The notes under the pieces were generated by a model, which was given only the letters and a program-made list of their open reading frames with translations, had not been told where the DNA came from and searched no databases. A stretch of DNA of 64,000 nucleotides from Stichopus chloronotus (lineage: Eukaryota; Echinodermata; Holothuroidea; Aspidochirotida; Stichopodidae): contig CM037849.1 of the NCBI GenBank assembly GCA_021234535.1, positions 16,074,274 to 16,138,273 of the forward strand, written 5' to 3'. The translations under genes were made by a program, and so were the position numbers. Within the stretch, counting starts at the first letter, position 1. Every line of letters begins with the position of its first letter. This document shows positions 53,060 to 64,000 of this stretch, piece by piece.

Positions 53060-53660
53060 TGGCTTGTTAACAGAGTAACTCAAGTAGGGAAAGATGCTTG
53101 ACCTGCAAAGTTGGTTTGCAGTTAGTCCATCATGAGTCACTGATCCCTAGTGTAGTCAAAGGTCATTTGATGATCACCAGAGCTTTAAAGTATGACAACC
53201 AATTAAGGTTAATTAACTTCAAACTGTTATACATTGGTTATTGGTCATGAGTTATTGATCTATCACATTTTGTATTGAGATCAAAGGTCATTTAAGGTTA
53301 GAGGTCATACTTTGAAGACCTTGTAAACACAGTAACCCAATGAGGAATGCTGCTGGAATTTCAGATTTGATGTGTAGGTTGTCCCTCGTAAGAAGATAAT
53401 CCCTGTAGTCTTCCATGGAGGTCAATCATTGAGGTCACCAGAGGTTATAGTATGAAACGTTTGAAGGAAGATATCTCAGTAAGGGAGTGTTGGTGGATCT
53501 TCAAGCTGTTAAAATTTGTAGATCTTGGTGTGCAGATGAACTCTGTAATTTTTTATGGAGTTTAAAGGTCAGGTGAAGTCAGTAGAGATCATAGTTTGCA
53601 ACCTTGTAGACACAGTATCTCACAAAGTGTGAGCTGTTTGAATTTCAGATTTGGTCTGTA
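53060..53660. repeat. Diverged repeat related to 40977-41635
   Basis: Recurring GTAACTCAAGTAGGGA / ATCTCAGTAAGGGA words with CAAAGGTCATTT and GAGGTCAT words. Same word order as the intron 10 array, but too diverged for firm unit borders. Confidence 0.5.
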
Positions 53661-55760
53661 CTGTCCTTTGTTTTCCATGACTATTAGCAGAGAAAGTTCT
53701 TAAATGGTCCTCAGTTCCTCTCAAGTCATACGTGAATCACCTTTCGCTACTTTGGTATTTGCACTGTTTCGAATTTAGCCCAGCCTAATGAAATTCGCAC
53801 CATGGTGGTTGTAATCAAAAGTCACACACTCTACCTTACCTGAATCAAGCAAAGATATTTTCGTTTCACTATTCCTTTTATCGACGATCCATTCCGTTTC
53901 GTTCTTTCTTGATTAGTTGTATTTATTGAATTATCAAAAGAAAGTTAATTGTCATCGATATATTGATATTTCTACTTGAATGGTTTTTCAATAAAAAAGG
54001 AGAACTCTGGTGAAGGATTATTTCCACAATCACGACCAGTGAGAAAGACTGGAGAAGTCTATTTGGTAATGTCAACTGATAATTGTGACCTACTTGGTCC
54101 AATTAAAATTGTAGCACTGATTCAGAAAAGATTCGATGGTATGTGGATGATGCTGGAAATAAAAAGTAAAGACAATGACCTTGCTTCACCAGCGTTTGTT
54201 GTGTTTCAAGTTTCGAAATATGTTCTGAAGTGTTTTAATCTTGCGCAAAACGAATGGAGTAGTTCTCACAGATGACTTATATACGCCACCTAATTCCGGC
54301 AATTGACGTGTTACCTAACCTTAAAGGCTGTATTGATCGCTTTGCTATAGTACACTGTATGACGTCGTTCTCTCCTTGACACCTCTCTGCAAATGTCGCA
54401 AGCTTACGATCACTATTTGTACACTCTTACAGTGAGTAATACTATCATGATGTCCTGGGGGTGGATCCAGGTTTTCTCCAAAGCGGGGGTTGACAATGGC
54501 CTGTGGATAAGTGATGCTCGTCCTGGGTGGTTTAAGAGGAGGGGGATGTCCACCTGCTCTTTGAAAACTTTGCTTACGTAGGGTAGTCTAGATACAAAAT
54601 GATGCTACGTTTGATGCTACACTTTGAACATATGTCCACAGTGTCTCCTTTTTCAGTGATTTATTTTCATCGTGTGTAATGAAGTTCTCATCCTTAGACC
54701 TTAACTCTGTGATAAAGAATGAAAATGTCATATATATGCGAAAAATATGACTAGCTAAGGGGAGCGCATCCATTGGTTGGCGCGGAGCATACAAGCAAAC
54801 GTTGGTTTTCCAAACCCGCAGATTGCCAGAAACAGCACTTTCCGGTCGGTACTTGAGCTGCATGTACCTAGCGGTTAACACGCTAATAAAATTCAAAATG
54901 AAGTAAAAGGTTTTACCAAGATCAAGCCAGGAAAATAGGTAACAATTATCCAGTGGATAGATGATTCGAGCAATTATTTACACACACAAAAAAAAAAAAA
55001 AATATAGAAGAAAAGGAGTTGATTAAGAAAAAAAAAAAATTCGCTACATCCACTCTGCTATGATCCTGCTTTGTTGTGATACCGGATCAGTAAATGCAAA
55101 TTGGTCACCAGTTTTATGTAATCCAAAATTTTCAACCTAGGAAAATGGGTACCAATTCTAATTGGGAGTTCAAAGGGGATGGCCTATTGTACCCAAATAC
55201 CATAATCCGAAAAAAGCTATTCCAAAAGAAAAAGAAACTCCTCAAAACGCAAAAGGGGGGGGGGGGGGAGGGGCGTTAACCGTACGTTGGAAATTGATAA
55301 GATCAGTATTCAGCTCGAAGACGTTACACATGACTTCACGACGCGTAGTAACAGGTTGATATCATGAGGCCCTCAGTCTGCTAAAATGCAACATATATGG
55401 AACCTGTGCCTTCCTCTAAAAACTATCAATGTGACAGACTGTCATTATGTGTTCCATCCAAAGCCAGTGACATTTTTTTTTTTATTCAGTGATATTTTGA
55501 ACATCATCTAATGAAGACGAAAAATAATACTGGAAAGTTGACTTATTATTTTATTGTTTCTTGTGTTTAGTTCACTTCATTAACCTGCCTCGATAAGTTG
55601 CACTTCCTTCGAAGTCTTTGTATAACGCTGGAATTTCCAGAGTATTACCTTGTGAGTGCAGAGGACCGAAAGGAGAGCAGAACAAAGTCAACGCTCTGAT
55701 CAGAATATCTAGAGTTAGTTGTCAGATACATTGCACCATTTAAAGCCCACATATCAGGTG

Positions 55761-55930
55761 CACTGTGAAAAAAAAATGTTAATTGTAAAATGTAAATTTA
55801 CAGAAAGTTAAACAAAGAAATACAAAAGGAATACAGAAATTTTCTGGTAATTAGTTTCCAGACAATTTCTGTAATTCTTATTTATTTCTTTGTTTTATTT
55901 TGTGTAAATTTACAGACATTTTTCACAGTG
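55761..55930. mobile_element. Fold-back (MITE-like) element
   Basis: Begins CACTGTGAAAAA and ends TTTTTCACAGTG. The two halves are imperfect reverse complements over about 80 bp each; both contain TGTAAATTTACA, ACAAAGAAAT and ACAGAAATT-TCTGG. No coding capacity. Confidence 0.8.
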
Positions 55931-57599
55931 TTGTATTTGTAGATCACATTTCATGACGTTACAACCGTGCTAAAGTGTTCAACAGACCTTCTTCCATGCC
56001 CGATTACACATGTATCACATATGGACATGACATCTAATACCCCTTGCCAGGCAGCTCAAGAAAGCCTAGACATTGGATTGACACACTTTGAATTACTTTA
56101 CGAGAACGATATTTAATTGACCATATGGATTATCACAGCATGAGGTGATAAAACTGACCTGAGGCCATGAAAATTTGCAACAAGTTGAAACTCAGTGGAA
56201 CAAAAGAGGAGTGAGGTTGAAGTGAATCCCATTTTACCGTACGAGTAACGCCATGTCCCATGAAATTGATGTGTAATAAAAATGAAATTCCGTAAATGCA
56301 TTATGGTTTCGATAAGTTTGGTCTGATAAGTTTGCGTAGTCATCTGTTTGATTTCCCAGTATGTTGCCTAAAATGTCAATACCATTCCTTTAGCGTGCCA
56401 TCAGTAGATTTGACTGGCAATTCTCTCGATTCACCCTGTTCATTTGGAACAATACAGTGTTCAGAAAGTGTGGAAATCATTTTGAATTGTTTCCTCCTCC
56501 AACAGATTTGAGTTTGGTTCATAAACCCACTCCTGCATTGCTCGTATTCTCCACACCATTGTGCCTAATTAACGACATTGGTGTTTTATAATGCAGGCCT
56601 ACCATTGGCTACCGTACTGGTTTTCGTATTATGTGATTGTTGAACAATTTTCTTTCAGACCACCGGTACAGTGTGGACATTTTCTCATCCCACTGTTTCC
56701 GAGTTTCATTATATGTTCCCTGAACTTACGATTCTGCTTGCTGAGGATTTTTTATAACCCATAAATGTATCAACAACCAAAAATGTAGTACCCACTTCAA
56801 ATGTAATAATATTAATCCTTAATGTAATACCCACCATGAATGTAATGAACTTCAACCCGTAAATAAGACATTGCATAACTAGGCTTACACCTAGATCTGC
56901 TCCAGCAAACTCAAAATGGAAGCTGCTGTTAATTTGGGTCAGAGGTCATACTGCCAATTTTGCGTTTTAGAATTAATTACATTTGTGGTTAAAAATTATT
57001 ACATTTATGTTGAGGTCAGATTTTTACATTTGTGGTAAAAAATTATTACATTTATCTTGGGGTCAGTCATTATATTTTTTGTTAAAATGTATTATATTAT
57101 ACTATGGTGGTTATTGCATTTATGGTTCACATTTTTAAATTATGGTGGGTATTCATTCACCTTTATTACATTTATCGGTTGTACAATCCATACTCAAATT
57201 CTTCTTAAAGTCATGACTATGATTGAGGATAACCAAATGGCTATTGCTGTTGTTCGTGGTGAATTTTCTGTCAACTGCTTTTGTTGTCAGTGAAGTCAAT
57301 CCATATTGCAAGAAGGTATTTGTCATTGCATGTATCTTCTTAAAGGTACCTTTGATAAAGCCTTTCACTTTTTATACATATATCGAAAAAACAAAAACAA
57401 ATGTTCTTTTCAACATTCACATTTTGTGCCGCGATAAACGTGTCGGTATTAATGAAAGGAGGAAGGCTGGAAGCCTGGAAACTAAATTTTTAATAAGTCA
57501 CGAGTTGTTATTCAGGAGGTCGGTTGTATATTACTGGTGCATTCCTCTAAAAATTGTTATTGTTTACACGTGTTTACAACATTTACAACATGTTTCTTA

Positions 57600-58140
57600 T
57601 GTAAGGATTTTTTCGTCGACCATGCTATTCTGTTCAATAAACTGTTGCATCATCTCATTCGAGGCATGACCTATGATATATTTCCAAGTTATTTATGTAA
57701 AAGAAAGCAATGTATCTTTGTTAATAATACCCATTTACATAATTCAAGTGTCACCACTGGGGTAACGCCTAAAGGTCCTCTATCGTTTCTTATTTATGTC
57801 AATAATATTGGGAATGCCGTTTCTAATATATCAACTTCTCCATTTGTGAATGATATACGTAATTCCTTCTTGAACTATGTTGGTATTTTTATCACATAAA
57901 TTACATTTTCCTGCTAAGGCAGCAATCCAGATTAGCCATTCCTTAATTTACTTCAGGCTTTTTTATGCTACTGAAGTCTATCTCACCACATGTGCTACAG
58001 TCATTAAACCTCTCCAGATTCTGGAAAATAGGATCCTTAACGTTCTCACTAAGAAACCCAGGCAGTATACGACCAATCAGCTGTACTAAGATCGCAAACT
58101 TCTAAAAAATTACAAGATGTACATTCTCATTTCTGCACCA
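57600..58140 (+). mobile_element. Relic of a non-LTR reverse transcriptase
   Basis: Frames encode VDHAILFNKLLHHLIRGM, SYLCKRKQCIFVNNTH, SSVTTGVTPKGPLSFLIYVN and, later, LTTCATVIKPLQILENRIL with KKPRQYTTNQLY. These match RT blocks and the C-terminal end of CR1/Jockey-like LINEs, with the catalytic ADD segment and surroundings deleted or shifted. It ends at the border with the Penelope-like element. Confidence 0.75.
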
Positions 58141-60200
58141 ACATCTAGTGGAAAGAGCAATCCAATCACTGCAACTTGAATCTGAAATTAAGGACCTCCT
58201 CATCCCAAAAAACACCTTATGTCCGAACTTATACTTCTTACCAAAGATACACAAACCAAACAACCCCGGTCGCCCAATTGTTTCAAGTTGCAGCTGTCCT
58301 ACCACCCAAATATCAAAATTTGTAAATTCACATCTACGTCCGCTAGTGGAATGTCTACAATCCCACGTGAAAGACACGACACACTTCATTAACCATATTG
58401 ACCACATTAACTCAGTACACTCACCATTCACAAGAAAGCTCACACTAGTCACCGCTGACGTATCTTCACTTTACACCAACATTCCACACCAAGAGGGACT
58501 CAACGCATGCAAAAATGCTCTTGATACACGTAATGACTGCAACCCATCCACCACCGATCTCATACGCCTACTGGAACTTACACTCACTCTTAACAACTTC
58601 AAATTTAACGGTAAACACTACTTACAAATACAAGGTACTGCCATGGGAACACCAGTTGCAGCCTCGTATGCAAACATTTTCATGGGCTCATTAGAACACA
58701 ACATACTTCAACAAACCAACTACATACTAGCTAATAACATGGAAACGATTCATAGATGACATACAATTCATCTGGACATCTACATCACGAAACCTCACTC
58801 ACTTTCAAAATCAAATGAACTCAAACCAGCCAACCATAAAATACACATTTGAAAGTTCTGCAGAAAGCGTCCAATTTCTAGATATTCGAATCACCCAAAG
58901 CAACAAACGACTTGAAACTCAACTCTACTCAAAGCCAACCGACTCTCACGTTTACCTTTTACCAACATCTTGCCATCCAAAACATACTTTCACAAGTATT
59001 CCATACAGCCAGGCGCTCAGAATCATACGAAACTGCTCTGAAGACAACACAACAAATTACCACCTATCCGAACTCAATAAACAATTCATACACCGTGGAT
59101 ACAACTCGCAGGTAGTAACAAAACAAATACAAATGCACAACAGCTTTCAAGGCACGACCTACTTACTTACACACAAAAGAAAAACAACACAAGAGTGCCA
59201 CTGGTACTCACGTACTCACCAATTCTCTCCAACCTCCCTAAGAAACTACAAAAATGCACACAAACACTAACTGATTCCCCGGAACTCACATCTATTTTTA
59301 AAGAACCTCCCATGGTCGCCTTCCGTCGTCCGCGCTCTCTACGAGATCTTCTCGTACGGGCTAGGGACCCCTCACCTAATGACACACAGAACGACCCACA
59401 CACCACAAAGAACGGCTTTTTTGCCTGCAAGTCAAAACGCTGCATGCTGCATACATACATCAAACACACAGACAAATTCACGAGCACCACAACAGGACAG
59501 ACTTTCCCTATAACATCGCACATCAACTGCAAATCTAAATGGTTAATTTATCTCATCACCTGCACAGCCTGCAACAAACAATACATCGGCAAAACGGAAA
59601 CAACACTCTATACCAGATTTAGCAACACCAAATCAGAAATAATCAACTTTGATAAAACTAACGCCAAACAACTACCATACACTACACATTTTAATTCCCC
59701 ATCACATTCTGTACACAACGTCTCCCTTACAGGCATTGAACTGATCCAAGAGAAGTCCCGTACAACAATCCTACATCGTGAATCCTTCTGGATAGAAAAG
59801 CTAAAAACCCTAAGCCCCAATGGCATCAACGTAGACAGCTAAACAAAAACACGTGACCATCTACATCGCATCCACACACACAATACATAGCATTGCTACT
59901 CACGTCATCCTCAGACAAAGATCACGCAACAACTTCTACACTCGTAAGTTACCTCTTTCTTTACTCTTAAAGACATTACTTTCTACTTTCTAAGCTAAGT
60001 AACACGTAATATCTAAGTAACTTAACTTATATATATATATATTTGTCAAAGTTATTCCATTGCGTAACTTATATTTATCAATCTTCTCTCTCTATTTTTC
60101 TGTATATAGTATCCTGAAGAAGGCCAATGAGGCCGAAAGCTTGACAATACACTTTATAATTGAGAAGCAACGTCTGCCGGGTTTTTATTTAGTAATCTTG
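58140..60200 (+). mobile_element. Penelope-like element, 5'-truncated, RT + GIY-YIG endonuclease, frameshifted
   Basis: The RT region begins with LYFLPKIHKPNNPGRPIVSS, then TADVSSLYTNIPHQEG and GTAMGTPVAASYANIFMG. After a frameshift near 58740 it continues FIDDIQFIW (catalytic DD) and VQFLDIRIT. A second frameshift near 59170 leads to VPLVLTYSPILSNLPKKLQ, a CKSKRCMLHT zinc-binding-type linker, and GIY-YIG sequence LIYLITCTACNKQYIGKT, ending at TAA 59840-59842. The RT plus C-terminal GIY-YIG order is diagnostic of canonical Penelope-like elements. With two frameshifts and no 5' part, it is inactive. The tail holds AT repeats and a hammerhead-like motif. Confidence 0.9.
60114..60138 (+). ncRNA. 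Hammerhead-like motif in Penelope-like tail (candidate)
   Basis: CTGAAGA, one extra A, GGCC, loop AATGA, GGCC, then GAAA. CUGANGA and GAAA flanking a stem are the hammerhead core, and such ribozymes are documented in Penelope-like elements. The extra A and the unplaced helices I and III keep this tentative. Confidence 0.42.
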
Positions 60201-61254
60201 CAACTATATATATATATATATATACATACGCATACACATACACATATACATATATACATATATATAATTTATTTAATTTCATTTAATAGCCCTCTCCATA
60301 AATATCTGATCCCCCACCCCTTTGTTATCATAAGAGATTTCTGTTTAATGGAATATTTTTAACTCTTTTTCATCATTATGGGCAGAACGGATGTCAGAAA
60401 ATTGGCGGGGATCATGTGAGGTTTAACATTTGACCTTATCAAATTATGTGTGACGTGTCTATACAAACCCATTTAAAAGAAACACTCACAGCAGAGAAAC
60501 CTAAAGCAATACTCTTATTACATCTATCGTCTACTTGAACATGCCGCTTTCTCTTGCATTATTTTCCGTTGCCATTCACTGACACTATGAAATCAAAACA
60601 TACTTTCATCAAATAATTTCAATGGAAATAACATTTATTTCGTACTAACGGAGGTTAAATCTGTCAAAAGTTGAAGCACAGTAACAATTTTTTTTCTAAC
60701 TTTTGGAATCTGGACGTAAAATACAAGTTTCTGTCCGGTCTGCAATTGAATCACGAAAAAGAAAAATACTCAAAAATCTGCATACACAGAGATTGTTGAT
60801 CGTACTATATCAATTTAGAATTTGCAAGATATTCTGGAAAATTCTCAGACATCCTGGCTGATTTCAACATGTATTTTTTTTTACTCTTGGCACTATTTTA
60901 GTTTGAAGAATGAGACCTCTATGTTATATATTTCTCAAGTCTCAATACAAAACTGCAAAACTCTTTTGTCTAGTATAAGTGTTTCCGTATATTGATTTCC
61001 ATACAATCTGCTCAGTCTGGTTTCTGTGTAAAAAAAAAAAAAAGCATTGAACGACTAAAGACGCTGATGCGCTCTTCTTATGGTTTTACAAGGCGGTTCT
61101 TCGTGCAGTGCTGAGCATTAATAACATAAATCTTAGCGAAGTACGATACTCATTTCAGTTATTATAGTAACAAGTTTGGAAAATCTTAAAGGAAATTCAC
61201 AAAACGGATTTTCAGACGTCAAAATAAGTGATTTTAGTGTGCTAAATTAACAGT
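60200..61254. other. Sequence upstream of gene C, no gene recognised
   Basis: Starts with an (AT)n/(AC) stretch at 60203-60270 and is otherwise AT-rich. It should include the gene C promoter, which I cannot pinpoint. Confidence 0.4.
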
Positions 61255-63125
61255 ATGGAAAGAAAGTCAGTTCTTATGGTTTGCTTCATTATTACCCTCG
61301 TTGGTTCTGATACAGCCGAGGGAACATGTAGTAAGTATATTAATTCCTTTTTGGCGATCTTCAGTGTTAGATTACGGAAACTTGATCGTTGTTACATCTT
61401 CAACATGTACGTTATTACATTTATATACATGTTGTTAAGTTTACTTCTTCACGCTGTTTACTTCTTCATGCTTGTTTACGCTTGCAATCTCCGTTTTGAA
61501 AACTGTTTCTATAGTCACTTTCTGTTCCTTTCATGTAGTTCGATAAAGATCCCAAGATATGTGTCATACCTTTTTTTTTTCTTTCGTCGTTAGAACTGTG
61601 TCAATTTGAAGAAAAATTTCGCCACGTAAAAACAAGTTGCTACACGTGGCCAAATGGTAAGATGTAACTACTTTCAATATTCTTAAAGGGGTTAATACAC
61701 AAACATTTAATTGGGTATTTTTCGGTCTCATGGGTGTAACCGTCCTTTTTCATGTTTCATCAAGCATTGCGCTCATTATGTCGTAGAGCTGACGAAACGT
61801 CAAATTTGAGTTAATTATACTTCAAAAGTGAAAGGTGCTTAAATAGGGCACGTCTACGCAATGAATGGAAACTCAAGAATACAAGACTCTACAACTTGTT
61901 TCTTCATTCAAAACGTGAAAACCCGAAGCAGGAAACAATGCAGTAAGATTTGCCGGAGGAAAGTTATCCGTGATGTTTGAGTGTTTTTAGGAAGCCGCAC
62001 TTTTGCCAGTTACAGGAATTGTAAACGGTCACTATCGATATCGATGTTGTCTGTAAATGAAGCCAAGAGCAGTGTGGTCCGTGCAGCGTTTTATTACGTT
62101 TAGGAGTTAGATGACTATATTGTAAGTAAAGGATTACTTTTACCACAGTGTAATACAATAATTACAGATACTGAACGCAAAATAAGAAAGTTTCGAATAT
62201 TTACATAGTGATATTTGCAGTCGTCAGCAAAATAAAAAGAAACACATTTGTGGAATTGATAAAAGGTAGAATTTATATTGGTGTAAATGCAAGACCAATT
62301 CCTTAGCTCGTCGCCGCGTCTCAAGGATGAAAACCTTATCAAAAACCCAAATGACATATCAAGTTTCGCTAGTGCTCTTAGGATAAATGCATGTCTATAC
62401 TTTGGTGTAAGATACATTCTGGGCAGTGTAAAATGTCTTCTAATGCTATATCTGTTTTAAGAACGGATTTAGACGATTCAGTATATATTCCACAGTAAAA
62501 GGATCCGCCACAGCGTGTTACATTTAAAGACACTACAACACTTTTCCTTTACGTTTCAAAAATAAGTTTAAAAACTTAGTTATAGACGTGAAGATGTGGT
62601 TGTTCCCTAGAAAGATTTTGGAGGAACGGGTTATTTTCATTCCTATTTCAGTGCATAGTGACTACTTGGTCAGCGTATTTCGACCAAACCAAAGCACATG
62701 TTTTCGATGCCTTGATTGTACATTTCTACATTTCGTTGTTTGTGCCATGCGGTCAACCCATATCAAACTTGTCCGATTAAGTTTAAAATTTCCCCATATC
62801 ACTTCACACGATTAAGCGAAATTGAAATTTACTTAAACCATGTAAATAGAGGTATTTGCACATTTCATTGTGTCAATTTATTCATTCAACGTAAAGAAAT
62901 AGTTGAATGAATCAATGCTTGCCATCAAGTTTTTTATTTTGTCTGGAATAGTTTCAGAGGTAATAAAAGTTAAATAACAACAACAAACACGCAGGTTTAC
63001 TTGTATGGCAAGAAGTAGAACCAACTTTGCACTGCTATTTGCATATTATCACAATAAGGAAGTCTTGGGAATTGCACAGATTAAGGACAGTTCGGTTAAA
63101 GATGCCTTACCTCCTCTCCACCTCC

Positions 63126-63181
<56 letters not shown>

Positions 63182-64000
63182 CTCTCTCTCTCTCTTTTAC
63201 TTCAGAAAGGATGTAAAACTCATTATACCACATGTAACATCTACATGTTAAATTATATATTTTCATTCATTTTAAATGAGACACTAAACCACCAGTGACA
63301 ACAAGCTTGCTTCAGACAATTGCCCAAAGCATCGAAGAAACAACTATGATCACAGAGTATTCTGGCTGTATCGTGCAAAGCGAACACGCTGTGATCTTGG
63401 TAAGAGTTCCTTTTTAACGTTTTTCACCTGCATGTGTATTATCACAATCACCAATGACTGTCCTTTTTTTCGATGAGTAGAGATTCTGAGATCTCATCCA
63501 AACACAGCTTTCCAGTTACATCAGGGAGATAACAGCTCCCTGATTAGATCTTACATAACAATAAGTGCATACCGATATATGGCTTCACTGCAAAGAAAAC
63601 TAGACCCAGAGATATTATCAATACCCAAGCGGTACTTAACTTTTGTTTGTTTGTAAGAAGTTGGAAGGACTATCATTAGGTATTCTATATAATTGTGTTT
63701 TCGAGGCTAACTATGAATTCCTTTATTTGTTCAGGAACAGTCGTTTCTTGTGAATGCTAACTGTACAAAAAAATATACCTGTATCAACAAGACTGTCGAT
63801 GTCAACTCAGGATACAGGTGTAACTCCGACGCTGCTTGCGAAACACGTGACAATTTACACAAATGCTATTGTAGAAATGGTTACCACGGTGACGGCGAAT
63901 CTTGTGAGAAGCATAAGGCTGATTGCCTGGAAATATTTCAGGAGGGCCTCATTAGTGGTGTGTATCCTGTCTTTCCAACGAACTGGTCTGGTTCAGCTTT
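61255..64000 (+). CDS. Gene C: secreted TILa/EGF-like/FReD protein, 5' part (runs off window)
   Basis: Exons 61255-61330, 61594-61656, 63296-63399 and 63735 to beyond 64000. The ATG opens a signal peptide (VLMVCFIITLVGS) followed by a cysteine. Exon 2 adds LCQFEEKFRHVKTSCYTWPN. Exon 3 is a predicted link chosen because phases 1 and 0 match on its two sides; its acceptor has a weak pyrimidine tract. Exon 4 is clear: LVNANCTKKYTC, an EGF-like segment with CNSDAAC and CYCRNGYHGDGESC, then the FReD start DCLEIFQEGLISGVYPVFP, cut by the window edge. It parallels gene B exon 6. Gene B's half-FReD and TIL exon have no counterpart here. A secreted recognition role is inferred from the family. Confidence 0.75.
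63129..63196. repeat. (CT)n microsatellite
   Basis: A nearly pure CT run in gene C intron 2, about 100 bp before predicted exon 3. Confidence 0.95.

Larger units (their letters stand above)
49689..57600. other. FAM91A1 3' UTR and intergenic DNA, no further gene supported
   Basis: The 3' UTR end is unclear; an AATAAA lies at 52685-52690. The region carries degenerate repeats (49870-50345 and 53060-53660), a fold-back element (55761-55930), A and G runs near 54990-55040 and 55256-55268, and alternating TTACATTT-type words at 56780-57170. Short open frames, including 99 codons at 53976-54275, show no domain I recognise. Confidence 0.45.

Noticed and set aside
53976..54275. 99-codon frame in the intergenic region
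   Set aside because: Starts with ATG but shows no domain, signal peptide or splice context; left as unassigned sequence.
57223..57320. Hydrophobic leader-like frame (ITKWLLLLFVVNFLSTAF) followed by a GT, resembling a signal-peptide exon
   Set aside because: The frame starts at TTG with a stop just before it and has no ATG, and no downstream exon fits.
63005..63298. 97-codon frame rich in Leu-Ser repeats
   Set aside because: Translation of the CT microsatellite; lies in gene C intron 2.

Overview
The window is animal nuclear DNA. It is AT-rich, its genes have many GT-AG introns, and dead retroelements are scattered between and inside them. The only gene I can name with confidence is an intron-rich FAM91A1 orthologue. 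The remaining recognisable genes encode secreted fibrinogen-related-domain (FReD) proteins with cysteine-rich TIL/EGF-like modules. This mix, together with Penelope-like elements and CR1/Jockey-type LINEs, suggests a marine invertebrate deuterostome. My best guess is an echinoderm such as a sea cucumber, but the sequence alone does not prove the species.

Layout. (1) About 1.9-20.5 kb is a tandem cluster of FReD genes on the + strand. It holds the last exon of gene A (1925-2388), a decayed relic (6031-9976), and the eight-exon gene B (12967-20500). Gene B has a signal peptide, a FReD lacking its C-terminal part, a TIL exon, a TILa/EGF-like exon, then a complete FReD. (2) 25313-49688 is FAM91A1 on the + strand, 19 coding exons and 824 codons. 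Its 6.5-kb first intron carries an antisense, broken LINE. Other introns carry a small inverted-repeat transposon, a 23-bp minisatellite and a roughly 145-bp tandem repeat. (3) 49.7-57.5 kb has no gene I can support, only degenerate repeats and a fold-back element. (4) 57.6-60.2 kb is a LINE reverse-transcriptase relic joined to a 5'-truncated, frameshifted Penelope-like element that retains RT and GIY-YIG endonuclease sequence. (5) 61255 to the right edge is the start of another secreted TILa/EGF/FReD gene (gene C), running off the window.

How it fits together. FReD proteins with signal peptides are typically extracellular lectin-like recognition molecules (ficolins, tachylectins, molluscan FREPs). 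FAM91A1 is an intracellular trans-Golgi trafficking factor and is probably only a positional neighbour. The most interesting points are these. The C-terminal FReD exons of genes A and B carry cysteine-rich insertions of very different length at one position, next to the expected ligand pocket. Gene B's exon phases allow its first half-FReD to splice directly to the shared C-terminal exon, which would skip a TIL exon that carries a one-base deletion. FAM91A1 has a candidate 30-nt cassette microexon and a triplicated splice donor.
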